The notes: generated by a model not told the origin, from the letters alone. Counted from the first letter of the stretch, positions 1 to 11,739 are shown. The stretch: DNA of 64,000 bases from Neolentinus lepideus HHB14362 ss-1 (GCA_001632425.1 KV425590.1:124001-188000); one strand, 5' to 3'. Numbers and translations: made by a program.

Positions 1-955
1 GTCCGGCTGTATATGCCTAATCGCGGGTGCTCAGAGGGACCCTTACCGGTGGTAATGTGGATGGTGGGTAATTCGCAGAAGTTAGTGGCACGAGAGCTGA
101 TAAATGTTTCGGAAGCATCACGGCGGTTTCTTCTCGGCTGGGCCTCTGCGCCTCGATGCGTTCTGCAGTGCACTCGCAGTTGGCGCGAATGTAATCGTGG
201 CTGCACCGTCCTATCGCCAGACCCCTGAGAACCCCTTCCCCGCCCGTACGTAATCTTTATTTATTTAAATTTAATTCAAGTACATTACCAATACGGATAT
301 TACAGCCTTCGAAGACGTTTACCAGGTATTGCTATGGCTCACCACTTCGTCTAGGGTGGCCGACTACTCCATCGATCCTACTCGCATCGCCGTCGGAGGC
401 ACATCAGCGGGGGGCACCCTCGCGGTCGGCATCTGCCTTCGATACCGCGACGAACATGGCGTCGAAGCTACCAGAAACGCCGTCCGCCTCCTGCTACTCG
501 AAGATGCCGCCTTCGAACTTCGACCGTCCTCTTATTCCACATATCACAACCCCGTTAACATTATTTGGAACGCTAACGTTACCAGATACATGTGGGACCT
601 CTATCTTCCACATGGTGTAGACACCCTTGACCACAAAGCCAAAGGATACGCCGTACCAAGCCTTGCCGATAATCTCCAGGGCTTACCTCCGACCATGCTT
701 CTCTGCGCTCAATGGGACGACCTGACCAACGATGCAATTACCTTTGGCCATAGGCTGCTCGAAGCCGGCGTGCCCACTGAAATTCACGTGAGACTATTTC
801 GTCCCTGTAGGGCCCATGCTAATTTTGCTCCTCCGTTGATGTAGAATTATCGTTCCACTTTCCACGTATCAGACAAGCTGCTCCATGACACCAGAGTCAG
901 CGCCAAGAAAAGACAAGACATAATCGACGCACTGCGTTTCGCTTTCGCGCAGTGA
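1..955 (+). CDS. alpha/beta hydrolase (HSL/steryl-acetyl-hydrolase-like), 5' partial
   Basis: Probable esterase or lipase of the hormone-sensitive-lipase-like alpha/beta-hydrolase superfamily, cut by the window start. Spliced exons are about 1-63, 116-245, 306-787 and 845-955, with introns of 52, 60 and 57 bp; all phases agree. The joined reading gives a WMHHGGF oxyanion-hole motif across the first intron, a nucleophile elbow GTSAGG after DPTRIAVG, an acidic residue in the QWDDLTND stretch, and a histidine in the last exon (RSTFH) just after the third splice. Together these form a plausible Ser-Asp-His triad, so the copy looks intact downstream of the missing start. The HGG plus GxSxG layout suits the fungal steryl acetyl hydrolase or vinyl acetate esterase type; the substrate cannot be read from sequence. 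The next gene converges on it from about 1.1 kb away. Confidence 0.82.
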
Positions 956-2084
956 CTGTTCTTCAATTTTATCTCTGAAAGCTAAACGATAATTACGCTT
1001 CTCCTTCTGGACGGCGAGGTCTTTGAACCATGGTAACAGTGTACATAAGCTGATGCTACGAGAAGTTTGTCCAGTCCATGAGCTGAGACGGTGTTAAGGA
1101 GTCGTGGCAGGGCATATTGAATGGTGCTGTAATCACCGTTCCTCGAGTTATGAATGGGGCCAATGAACCTGATCATTATCGAGCGGATCTCGTTTAGTGC
1201 CAATGAAGGTTTGTGTACAACCATAATCGAGATCTCCGCCTAGATCAGTATCAACCCCGCGGATCTCAGGCTTTCGCGGTGTTGTCGGTCTCTGACGCAA
1301 ACATATCCTGCACTGTTATTCACCCCGCCGTCAGCCCTGCAAACGAGCGGTACGAACGATTTGAAGCTCAGACCACGCACCAATGCACCAGGCTACGCTT
1401 TCTCAAAACACACACGTTTCCGGGTTCTCCTTACGCAGATAATTCCCTCGTGGACATGCGTTCGAAGAGCATGACGTCGCGAAGCTCTGGAAGAGGACAA
1501 TACCCACCGCTCATCTTCGAGAGCAGATGCGACTGAGAAACAGTGATCATTCCAGAGCTCCTTCTGATAACATGTTTTGGTTATTGAACTAGTGACCCCG
1601 GGAGCAGAATCCTGCGGGAAGTAATTATAAGATCATACAGATAAGAGCCATCGCTTCGGTTTGATGGGCTGCGAGGGAGTTTTTTGGCAACGTAGCAGTG
1701 ACGCTTGAACTAAACATAGAATGATAAATGAAGAGCACTTGACGCCACAATGAAGCTTAGTCCAGGTGACATGACATGACATTACATTCGAGTTTGACGA
1801 ACAAACAGATAATGCATACTGTCTGCTGCGCGTTGAGGATCCGTACATAGCGGAACGTGATCACAGGGCCGGTGCACCGACCCATCCAGACAAACGCACT
1901 CTTCGTGTTGCACTGTAAGTAAACAGATACAGCGCGTCGAGTAAGCTCTTCCCTTCCAATCTTATCGTGCCTTGACCTTTTTGAAATGTCTCATTCTCAA
2001 GTCCCACCACTGTGTTAGCACATCAAACACTCCGGATGGCGAGTACCCTGGCGTTGTGGAACCTTTGATTCCAATCAACGGTGC
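956..2084. other. intergenic, no recognisable gene
   Basis: Between two convergent genes. Short open frames exist on both strands (for example 1213-1536 and 1633-1848), but none has a recognisable motif or consistent splice extension. I see no RNA gene or repeat here. Confidence 0.5.
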
Positions 2085-3963
2085 CTACCAGCCCGAAAAG
2101 AGCTTCGAGTCACCGGCACCGCTGGTCACGATAGAGTCTTCTTCTACTTCTCGGAAACCGATATCCGGACGATTCTCTTGCACGTACACGCCTCGATTAC
2201 TGTCTTCCGTTATCCTAGGCTTAGGTCGAACAGCCAAGCCAAGCTGCGCAAGAAAAATGATGAGCAGGTGGTAAAGGCCACAATTCGACAATTCGTGTAG
2301 TCGTTCAACCGTACAGCTAGCTGAAGGACATGGCGTACCTTGAGAAGCGCAAGCAAGTATTGGACTGTTGGCTTGACGTACCATCGCTGGTAGTTCTGGC
2401 CACTGCGGTTGGGGCTTTCGAACCACCCCATATGACCCCCGCCTCCCGTGATCGCTTGAATGACCCACGAGGATTGTAGTATCTGCAGTAAATTTATTGA
2501 CACAATCAGAACGACAGATATGATAACCCAGCTAGACTGCGATAACATACCTGGCATACAGGAATATTGTCTACTGTGACGATGGGGTCATCCGCGGCGT
2601 TGATGGCCAAGCACGGGATAGAGATGCGGTGCACCACCCTGCAGGAGCTGATAGCGGAATAGTAGTCCGTGGAGTCTTTGAACCCGTAGATGCGCGGGGT
2701 GATGACACTGTCATAGTCCCGCAGCCGCACGTTCTTGCGCTTCAAGAAACCGTCAAGGAGTGTCGCGGACAGCGGGGACGCAGGATCTTCGTAAAAAATG
2801 CGTCGATGCTGGCGCAGCAGCGCTTGCAGCGCCCCGCCGAGGACGAAATCATAAATGAATCTATTCATCCAAGACCCGTACTCGATGTGTGGCGACCCTC
2901 GGGCAAAGTCCCATACGTTGGCAAGACTGACGATTCCGCTCATAGGGCAATCGGGTCCCTCTTCGCCGACGTATTTCGTCAAGGTGTTAGCTCCCAGAGA
3001 GAATCCTGTTGATATCTCGGAGCTTCTACAAATGGAGTTGGACGGGGACAGACGGGATCGACGCACCCAGACCGAATATCGATGAGCCCGGGAATGTGTG
3101 GCAGATCCAGAGCACCGCGTCTCTGATGTCATCAGTGGTTCCTGCCTGCGGGGGGTTGAGAAAGTCAAATCTAAAATACTGTTCATTGCGGCCAGCGTTA
3201 ACGTACGTGGTATAGTTTCGGTGAAGTCACGGGGGAACCATTACATCCTCTGGAGTTGAGGACCACTGCGCGGAATCGGCGGTCGCTGGGCAATTCCAGG
3301 CTGGCTAGTGCAGTCAAGGCCGCGCGGACATACGATTCGTGCGACCCTCCTGTGAGCCCATGAGTCACGAGGAGGACAGGCTCTCCGATGGTCCTGGGAT
3401 GGACGCTGAATGGAGGAGTGATGTCAAGAGCCAAAGTACCTAGACCATCATTCAGCGAAGCGTCGTGGGCGAAACAGGTATAGCACATGGCGAATCATCG
3501 TACCTCCGTCGGGAAGACGAAGGAGCTTCCTATGCCGTTGTATCAGCTAAACCTTCAAGTCATAGGATTAATGTCGTTTACCGTTCGTAAACTATTGGGT
3601 CTACCTGGTTGAAGGCGCCCAATGAGCAGTATATTGTTTGCGCATTACCGCTAGATAATTCAGTCTGGGTGGCGACAGCTAAACCGGCGCAGCGCCTCAC
3701 CCGGGCAGCCACCACACGGACCGAAAAATAGGTTCCGGTCCGTGAAGGGCTGGAACTTCGGTTTTCACAAGGTCGACAAGGGTGAGTGGTTTATTCAAGA
3801 GATTGGTCTCTGAAATCAAAGAAGCGGATGTAGCAGAGTAGACAAGTTTGACGCCGGAGACCAGGATGCGGCGAGTGTAAGCTATGCCAAGGTAGAGCAC
3901 AATTAATGTTGCTCCTGAAGCTAGGATAGTTGTTGACCCAAAGTAATCAGAGCAGGAAAGCAT
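2085..3963 (-). CDS. ABHD1/3-type alpha/beta hydrolase (YheT/EMB8/yeast Eht1-Eeb1 family)
   Basis: Eight exons on the minus strand (3963-3701, 3650-3582, 3529-3504, 3439-3207, 3145-3067, 3005-2551, 2482-2339, 2243-2085); all junctions keep phase and use GT/AG. The product starts with an N-terminal hydrophobic segment (about residues 8-30), suggesting membrane association. It then shows the family block VDPIVYERKLLRLPDGG, the VTHGLTGGSHESYV oxyanion region, NSRGCNGSP, a GFSLGANT nucleophile elbow, an acid in NAADDPIV and the histidine in GGGGHMGWFE. The complete triad and about 450 residues fit the family, whose yeast members make or hydrolyse medium-chain fatty-acid ethyl esters and monoacylglycerols. 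The third exon is only 26 nt, and the elbow serine is assembled across an intron boundary. Substrate is not predictable from this sequence alone. Confidence 0.88.
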
Positions 3964-4528
3964 CGTGGCCGCCCGTTGACCAATGCTGGTCTTCTTTTTG
4001 ACAAGTCAAGCCTAGTGCGTACCTCGAGCCGTCGATCCTAGCTATCAAGGTTGACGTTTGGTGTTTTAAAAAGAAAGGTTGTGACAATTGGGAGGGAGGA
4101 AACACCCGAGACTGGCTGTCAAATCATGATGAAGAAAGATAGCGCTTGCAATTCACGTATAATGTGGTATGAGATTTGAAGTAATAATCGAACGTTTCGG
4201 AGTGTGTGTATAGCATCAATCTGCCGATGTATGAGCGGGCTGGGCAGCCTCCCCGGAAGTAGCCGGATTCATCTCCAATTTGCTTCCGTGACTCGTGCCC
4301 TCAGCAGGATCATATCGAGCGCCTCCTTTACGACATCCTTTGCCAGGTTTTCTATTTCCAGTTACTCGTCTCTGAATAGTATGATCTCGGGGTCCTCGTA
4401 AACCTCATTTTTACCACTAGTTGGATACCTTGTATCTTGCATGCTTCGTACTTATAGGCATGGCACCTATTCGCCCCCCCCCAGGACACTGACTTTCGTC
4501 ACCTATCAATCTCTTTACTCACCACGCA
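3964..4528. other. divergent intergenic region (hydrolase / desaturase)
   Basis: Shared 565-bp upstream region of the minus-strand hydrolase and the plus-strand desaturase, so it probably contains both promoters. A C-run lies near 4475, shortly before the desaturase start. No gene is seen; the open frame 4204-4401 has no recognisable motif. Confidence 0.45.
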
Positions 4529-6338
4529 ATGGGAATCTTCGAAAATGGCCCGGAATACGAGTTACGCAAGAAAACTGACTTCGCGCCTCCCAAGGTCTGT
4601 CATCCCATCATACGCAACTCTGCATCCATCTCATTACAGTTCAGGTTACTTTGGCAGAGATACATGCAGCTGTACCCAAGCACCTCTACGAGAAGTCGAC
4701 CCTCAAGGCTCTGAAATACGTTGCCCGAGATGTGTTCTTCGCCAGCCTCTTCTACTACCTAGCAACCTACATCGACCCACTCTGCAAAGCTCTAGATAAC
4801 CAGTACGCAGGTCATCACCAAGCATTTGAGGTTGGCAGATGGACATTGTGGTCGGTCTACTGGTTCTGGCAAGGTGTCACCCTTGCCGGCTGGTGGTGCT
4901 TAGGTCCGTTAGTCCGCCATCAGCGGAGAGATATCAAAGTTTCATAGTTTCATGCGTATCTCAACTCAGGGCATGAAGCCGGGCACGGTACAATGTCGCC
5001 ACACTCGTGGGTTAATCATTTACTTGGTTTCACATTACATACTGTGAGTCTCCGGTTCTGATTAATGCCGCAGTCACCAATGTTCCTGTTCCAGTCTATT
5101 CTCGTCCCGTATTACTCGTGGCGATCGACTCACCATGCACACCACGCAAGTTCAATTATCGTACCATGATTACCTTAGCTTGACCTTTGGAATTTAACAG
5201 AAAGCGACTGGATCTATTGAACGGGACGAGAACTGGGTTCCTCGCACTCGCACCGACTATGAATTGCCACCTGAAGGCGTGGCCCATGTTATGGACTACC
5301 ACGACATTTTCGAGGAAACGCCAATCTACACCCTTATCCGAATTGCTGCGATGCAGCTGTTCGGCTGGCACGCGTATTTGACATACAATGCTCTCGGGAG
5401 CAGAATGTACCCTCCGGGCATGCGCACAAACGTAAGTTCCCTATCCGTGATTGCCGAGGCAGAGTCTAAGTTGGGTTGTCTTTCCAGCATTTCTCTCCGT
5501 ATTCCCCACTCTTTAAACCTCAAGAGCGATGGAATATCATAATCTCCGACGTTGGACTACTCGGGATGTTTGCTACTCTATATTACTACGGCAAGCAAGT
5601 GGGCCTTGCTAATTTCATCAAGTTCTATTTCATCCCATATCTGGTATGGACCACTACTTGTTTCGGACATTTCGGTGGTTATGACGGTGCCTGTTAACTA
5701 AGCTCGCCAACCATTGGATTGTGATGCTGACCTTCCTGCATCACTCCGACCCTACGATTCCACATTACCGTGCAAAGGAATGGTCGTTCCTGCGGGGCGC
5801 CGTGGCGACTGTGGACAGACCGCTGCTAGGCTGGATTGGTCGGTTCTTCCTGCACAACGTTCGTATTATGTCTTACTACCATCTCACATACACTAACGAC
5901 ACGTCTCTACGCACAGGTTTCGCATGATCATGTGGCGCATCACTTTTTCTCGATGATACCGTTTTGTTGGTAATATTCTTGTATCTGAAGCTCCATATTC
6001 CTCATACTGCTCCACAGATAACCAACCAGAAGTGACGGAACGGATCAAGGCAGTGCTTAAAGACAACTATAACTACGACTCAACTGTAAGTCGGAATGAG
6101 CTTGCCTATTCATGGCTTGTCACGGCCTTGACACATTATTACTTGACAGAATACCTTCTATGCCCTGTACCGCTCCTTCAGCGAATGCTGTTTCATCGAA
6201 GACGACGGCGAGATTGTCTTCTATAAGAACAAAGATGGCGTTGCGCAGCGCAACCTTTCCAGCAATGCTCTAGGCAGCGACTCCGGGTACAGTAGCTCCG
6301 ATAACGAGCAGGAAAAGGGTGACAAGAAGACGGTCTGA
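4529..6338 (+). CDS. Delta-12-type membrane fatty-acid desaturase
   Basis: Integral ER-membrane desaturase of the oleate/linoleate class, introducing a double bond into acyl chains with a di-iron centre. Ten exons join in phase: 4529-4594, 4645-4903, 4970-5043, 5095-5149, 5201-5431, 5488-5643, 5703-5858, 5917-5965, 6018-6085 and 6150-6338. All three histidine boxes are present: HEAGH (after WWCLG, assembled across an intron), the HHAHH group in WRSTHHAHHKATG, and HVAHH in VSHDHVAHHFF. Other family marks are NWVPRTRTDY, LTFLHHSDPTIPHY and the run IPFYNQPEVTERIK across the last short introns. Hydrophobic helices lie between boxes 1-2 and 2-3. The first box has Ala where many fungal Delta-12 enzymes have Cys. 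Ends in a charged, serine-rich tail. Delta-12 versus Delta-15 or bifunctional specificity cannot be decided by eye. Confidence 0.9.
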
Positions 6339-7730
6339 TGAATTGATTAGATGCGGCTGGTGCGCGAAGAATTCGAGGTTCACTTTCTCTGCATCATTGC
6401 CATTAATTATAGAGGATGTACCTTTACGGGAAAGGCAACTAATTCATCTTATCGTCTTGAGATGTGGCCTTGGCGGTCTGGCAGCAAGGGGCTAGCGTTG
6501 AAACGCCGTAGGACTTACATATATGGTCAAGAGGTGAGGGGAAGGATGGCGACCTATTACTGAGAATCTGAGATTGACACATACTAGCGGTATACGTGAA
6601 AACTAGCTGCTGTGCTTGTGCAGTCCGATAATCGTGAGCGACTCTGAAGCCGTGAAACAGACGGCCGGCTAGGCGAGCCTCCGAAGTACCCTTCGTAGGT
6701 TCGTCCATCACAGTCTACAGAGCCTAACTAGAGATATCGAGCCTTTGTCTGGTTGATTAAAAAAATATGCAACTTGCCTCAACTTTGGGTCAGCCGTGAT
6801 TACAGACTGCCGGGATCCTGAAATTTGACGGTGATCTCCTTAAAGGCGACAAGCTCAGGAAAAGAATACGCAGGCCACCATTAGTGTTTAGAGAGTAGGT
6901 AAGTCCTTCTGGAAGGATAATAAGCAAAGGTTCATGTATGGCATATGGCCAAGCTTGGCATCGACACAGATTAATCTGAGAAGCGCGAAAATTGAGGTGA
7001 GTAGCTTACCTCTTATTAGGGGAAGACGCTACGAAGTTGATACCGACAAGAATAGATGTGCTATAGTTCGCCATTTAATTGTCTGTGAGCAGCGCGAAAT
7101 GTTCGCAATGACAAAATTTTCATGTCTGCGGTGCCGCGTGCATGGCCAGATAATTGTGGCGGACTTACTTGCAAGTGACAGTGGATGCAGAGAACCCACA
7201 AACACGGGAACAAGTCTCGTGGACAGGTCACCGTCTTGTGGGTGGTATCCTCGTCCATCGGAAGGCAGTGCGGATGAGCTCGAGTTAGTGCATTTTGGTT
7301 GACGGAGTGTTCAAAGACCCAGGAGTTGCGCAAATGCGCAGGGAATTTGAAGCTGACCCAGATGATTACAATCTCATGTACTTCCTGTCTATATGAATCA
7401 GGGACTCTGCCGTACGTACGTCCGCTAGCACCAAAATTACATCCTAGGAAACATGCAAATCGTGAACATCAATCACATCCTCGAATTCTCGTAATTACCA
7501 TAGCGGTACTCGTGTACCCGAGCGTACCATTCTTTCTCCCAAGGGCCGAGAGTACCGAGAATCAATTTCCGGGACAATGTATGCCATCAAAACGAAGTGC
7601 TATGTTAGAAACACTTTAATGACCAAGGACGGATAGCGTTTCAATTAGACCAGTCTCACCACTATTCCAACAGTAAATCACTAGGTGAAGTACTTTATCA
7701 TCATACACGACTCTCACCTTGCTTGCAGGC
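6339..7730. other. intergenic, no supported gene
   Basis: About 1.4 kb between the desaturase 3' end and the F-box gene 3' end (convergent). Overlapping short frames at 6934-7302 (+), 7061-7333 (-) and 7299-7619 (+) show no family motif and cannot be extended by credible splicing. The minus-strand frame 7616-7849 could supply an alternative last exon for the F-box gene. Confidence 0.4.
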
Positions 7731-9554
7731 TTATATTGATGCGCAGAGCGGAGGTAAAGTAACCCCTTCAAGGAGGTGAACATCGAGGCCCTCTTCCGTG
7801 ATCTGAGAAGTTCCATTGTCAACAGGATTCCAATAGAATGCACTTTCAATATTCACGTTCCAGCCAACTAATCTGTCTGTAGTCCACATGCCTTGCAGGG
7901 TTAATGGAGATTGGATGTACGTTTCGCGATACGGCAACCAAGAAACGATGTCCTCCAGGAAGACGCTGGCCCCTTTAATTATAGTCGGAAGGTCATGAAT
8001 GTAGCTCCAAGGAGACACGTTTTCCCGGCGACTGATGTCCCGAACATTGTCGATACGATTAAAATCCCAGACTCGGTCAGGCCAAATGACTCGGCACCCA
8101 TGAGTGCTCGCCGTATGGATTGCCGCCAAGTCTCTAAACCAGCGCGTTGACTGTGGACCCCATACATTCCAAGGGACAAGCAAAGGCTCAGTGGGATTCC
8201 CTTCATTTAGGGTTTCGACATTACCGAGGAAAGTGGATAGAGGTGTGAAGATATCGAAGACGTGCTGCCGGCGCCCATCCGGCGCGTCGCTCGATAAGAC
8301 CTCCACAAGTCTTAGAGTTAGATGAACGATGGAACTCAGCTTTGAAGTTCCGAAAGGACAACCAAGGACACTCTGGTAGACTGATGATTTATGATAATTC
8401 CAAGCGTTGTTGCCATTGATGCGAATCCTTGCCACGTGTTCTGGTCGAGGAGGTGGAAGCTCATATGTCGCGACGTGAGTAGGGACCCGAGTGCCGCCAG
8501 CCTCTGCCATTGATGCCATGCCATCTAGTGAATATACGTCTACGGCTGGAAGACGGCCGGGGTAGCGTGTAACCGATGTTACAAGCAGCCATTGGGGGGA
8601 TACGATATAAAAATCCCGAAGAACTCTGTCAACAGGCTGAGACAATCTCTATGAATGTTCTCAACAATGTTGAAGCAGCTTAGTGATCACTCCACTCAGG
8701 TACTTACCATTTTCACGGCGCCGGTCGTCCATTCTAAAATCACCACCTCGAATTTGTGCGCGAACCTGTGCGTATAAACTGAGAGTGCGACTACGTCATC
8801 AGCCACTTGCACAGAAGTGCATAACGGCATATCCCAACTCTCGAATCCAACTCGAATGGGACTGCAGGAAGCACGGGGATGAATTGTACCGAGCCTGAGT
8901 GAAAGAACAGAAATGTCGAGCGATGACCTGCCGTGGTGTTAATTAGTATCTGCGAGGTCAGATTTGGGAACACTCGCACCCTTGCTGCACGGAGCTCACA
9001 TGCGGAAGTACAATCAAGTCTTGGACTGGGTCAACTTCACAATCATTGCTAAACTCGAAGTCGGTATGGATACTCCAAGACGGAAGGTTCGGAGACATGA
9101 GATCGAACACGTCGAGTGTATCAAAACCAGGCATTGTATTGGCATCTAGGCGCAGGTAGATGCCTCGATCGTATTTTCTGTAGTCTCCAAGGCCCGACAT
9201 CGAAATCGTGTTCGCAATGCGAAGATCAAGTCTCTTCCAGGCTGCTTGATGTTCCACGAGCATCCGAAGTCGTTGTTCTGTAAACAACGGTTCGAAAGGG
9301 TTATGAACGTACCCCGCCACGCCCAACTCGATGATGTATTGCAGCCGCACGGAGGTCCTGATCAGTTCCTCGAAACGTTTCGACACCTGGAAAGTCATAT
9401 AAGCGGTTTCTTTTTTAGCATCGCAACTAAATATAAGGAGACTTACCGCCTGAGTTCTGAGGATGTCATGGTACCGCAAGAGAGAGACGATTTTAATCAG
9501 GAGTTCCGACGGGAGATCTTCGAGAGTGATTTTCATTATCGTTCCGCCGTACAA
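7731..9554 (-). CDS. F-box protein of the basidiomycete expanded type
   Basis: Four exons on the minus strand: 9554-9447, 9386-8980, 8927-8708 and 8648-7731, with introns of 52-60 bp. The N-terminus carries an F-box (LEDLPSELLIKIVSLL, then VSKRFEELI right after intron 1), the Skp1-binding module of SCF ubiquitin ligases. The rest is the long beta-strand-rich region usual in these proteins: DPVQDLIVL, then LSLRLGTIHPRAS, ILEWTTGAVK and a WLLVTS-type strand in the last exon, which probably recruit a substrate. The donor of intron 2 was chosen because only that site restores the reading into the GTIHPRA block. The last exon could instead splice near 7700 into a second open tail; the stop at 7731 is the simpler model. 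The target is unknown. Confidence 0.78.
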
Positions 9555-9649
9555 ATCCTAGATGATCAGATCCACAGGTCTCTGTACAAAAGTCTGAGAA
9601 GCTTTCGAGCACACGGTGGCCAAAGAAACGTACTGGCACTAGTAACCTG

Positions 9650-9990
9650 GGGTTGTAGTTAGTACAATACTGAACTGAACTCTTGAATAATAACTGAAGT
9701 GACTAACGGGGTCGTATTCGAGCTTCGATATTGTCCATCCAACGGGAGCGTAGCGTATCGCGATCAAGGCTGCGATGTCTCGACCTCCCCAAACCTCACT
9801 AGCAGGTAACAAAGGATGAATTGGTCGAGATTCGAGAATCGAAATAAAGTCCACTGAGTCGGTGTGCAAGTCTTGTTACAGTCTTAACAGCTTCGGCAAC
9901 CGCAGGTGGAGGAGTCGAATGCGTGGTCTTGGTCCAAGGACAGCTTTCAAAGTTGATTTGTTGTAGCCACCTCCAGCGTCGCGCTCCCGC
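9650..9990 (-). pseudogene. possible F-box/LRR-type gene remnant
   Basis: On the minus strand a leucine-rich stretch (GPRPRIRLLHLRLPKLLRL, about 9965-9870) can be joined across a short putative intron to a VWGGRDIAALIAIRYAP stretch (about 9800-9720). Both resemble the C-terminal part of fungal F-box/LRR proteins. No F-box, start codon or upstream exons were found before 10265, so this looks like a truncated relic or a 3' fragment next to the intact F-box gene. The splice is weakly supported and a chance open frame is not excluded. Confidence 0.3.
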
Positions 9991-10265
9991 GGCTGGTCAG
10001 CTGCGCTGATTGGTTAGGTGGTTTCCGATGAACGTTCTGCACCCGCTGTCGATGTGTGCATGTTTTGCCCCTGCAGGCCATTTGTTGTATACTGACTGAA
10101 TCAACATCATCTCCTATCCCTTGTTCTATCGCTTGTGCGTCATGTTTTATTGACTGTCGCCCGCTCACGAAGTCAGAGCGAGTCCATCGGCCAAACTAGT
10201 GAGCCAGCATGTATGCTCCACCGACTGCACAAAAGGTTGGATATTATATAGCAAGACCGTCTGGA

Positions 10266-11739
10266 TCAGTCTTTTTCTGACTTCTGGCGCTCCTTCCTAG
10301 CCCTCAACGCCCGTCCTACGAGGCTCGCGTTCTGCCTGTTCAGCTTCTCGCTGATCCACCACCCAATGTCTGCAAGTTGTTCGAGGTCGACCTTCTTCTC
10401 TGTTCGATATTTGCTGTTTTGGATAGAATAAAGGATATCCTCTGTCGCGACATTTCCAGTAGCCCTGCATATGCCCATAAAATAGCTTGATGGTACTGTT
10501 AAGGAGAGGAGCGCTTACCCTGGCGAATACGGGCACCCGCCCAATCCGCCAACGGAGCTGTCGAGCGTCCGCACGCCAGTTTCTAGAGCAGTCAGAGCAT
10601 TGGCGACGCCCATGCCAAATGTGTCGTGGAACTGATAAAGACGGTGACCGTTAGTTGTCCTCGGAGTACAAGGATTCAAACCTCTTACATGGCCCTATAG
10701 ACATTATATTTTCAGAGCACAGCATGACAACGGGAATGAAACGACGCACAGCTAATTTCTCCACAGGAACGACTCCAACTACAACGTCAAGCATATCGCC
10801 TACAGTCGTGGAGTTCCCAGTCCCTGTGGTGTCGCCCAAGCTTACCTCATAGCAGCCCATTTCCAGCAACTCCTTCGCCACATCACGTACCCGGTGATAA
10901 TCCACCTTTCCGCTGTACGGACATGTGATCACCACGCTCACATACCCTCGTACTCGCAATCCCTTCTCTCGCGCCTTCTGTGTGACTGGGGCCAAACGTT
11001 TCAGAGATTCCTCGATCGTGCAATTCGTATTTGCCAGACAAAATGCGTCGGTGGCTGCCGTGAAGATGGCGATCTCGTCTGTCGGTGGAATGGTCGAGGT
11101 TGGCGCGGACGAGGAGTCGACGGACTGCGATGTTGTCGTAGATAGGAGCTCAAGGAGATTATCGAGACCCTTCATGTTTGGGACGAGTACTGGGTAGTGT
11201 ACACCAGGGAGTTTCTCCATCCGAGTAATAACTTCTGCGGTGCCAGCCATCTGTTGCATTATGCGCGGTGTGTCAGCACAATATTCGTTATTCACCTTGC
11301 CAGATGCCTCGCGCTTCAGCCGACGCTTCAACTGCTGTATATACACGGCACCCGACAACATGCTGAGATGCCGGGCTCGTTTCACTCGAACCGCTGAAGT
11401 GGAGAAGGTCGTCCACCATCTCAGGATCGAGCGACTTACCTGCGGCACCCACTTCGGACTTACGAAACTCCCCGCCTCGATGATCGTCAACCCGGCGATT
11501 CCTAGTCGGTTGATCAGCTCAACCTTCATGTTGGTCGGAACAATCCCCTTCTCGTTCTGTAAGCCATCTCGCGGACCAACTTCAACTATTCTGACGACGT
11601 TGCGGTCAGCAGCGGACTGCGTCTGGTACGCGCGCCTGGATGAATTTAGAGAACGAAGCGAACAGGCAATTCGCTTGCGAGCAAGTGCTGTAGGTACAGA
11701 CATGGCCGAGACGAGCGTTAGGCGGGGAAGGATGGTCAC
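10266..11739 (-). CDS. hydroxymethylglutaryl-CoA lyase, mitochondrial
   Basis: HMG-CoA lyase cleaves HMG-CoA to acetoacetate and acetyl-CoA, the last step of leucine breakdown. Exons: 11739-11440, 11250-10750, 10694-10689 (6 nt), 10631-10519 and 10464-10266. The first 45 residues are Arg/Ser-rich without acids, as in a mitochondrial presequence, and the C-terminus has no peroxisomal CxL signal. Family motifs in order: [70 protein letters not shown] and the catalytic-Cys loop [15 protein letters not shown]. The microexon GGC-CAT adds Gly-His, giving the HxHD metal ligands. Intron 1 (189 nt) is unusually long for this genome, a multiple of three and stop-free. Length after splicing fits the family. 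Confidence 0.92.
10689..10694 (-). other. 6-nt microexon (GGCCAT) of the HMG-CoA lyase gene
   Basis: Flanked by a 55-nt intron (10749-10695, donor GTGCGT, acceptor CTATAG) and a 57-nt intron (10688-10632, donor GTAAGA, a CTAAC branch-like site, acceptor ATCAG). Skipping it removes Gly-His and leaves LAFHDTFG; including it restores the family pattern LAxHxHDTFG. The only alternative donor-acceptor pairs leave extra residues or break phase. Confidence 0.75.

Noticed and set aside
7616..7849. Alternative last exon of the F-box gene (ends near 7616)
   Set aside because: A donor exists and the tail is open, but the unspliced exon already closes the frame at 7731 and no conserved residue favours the alternative.
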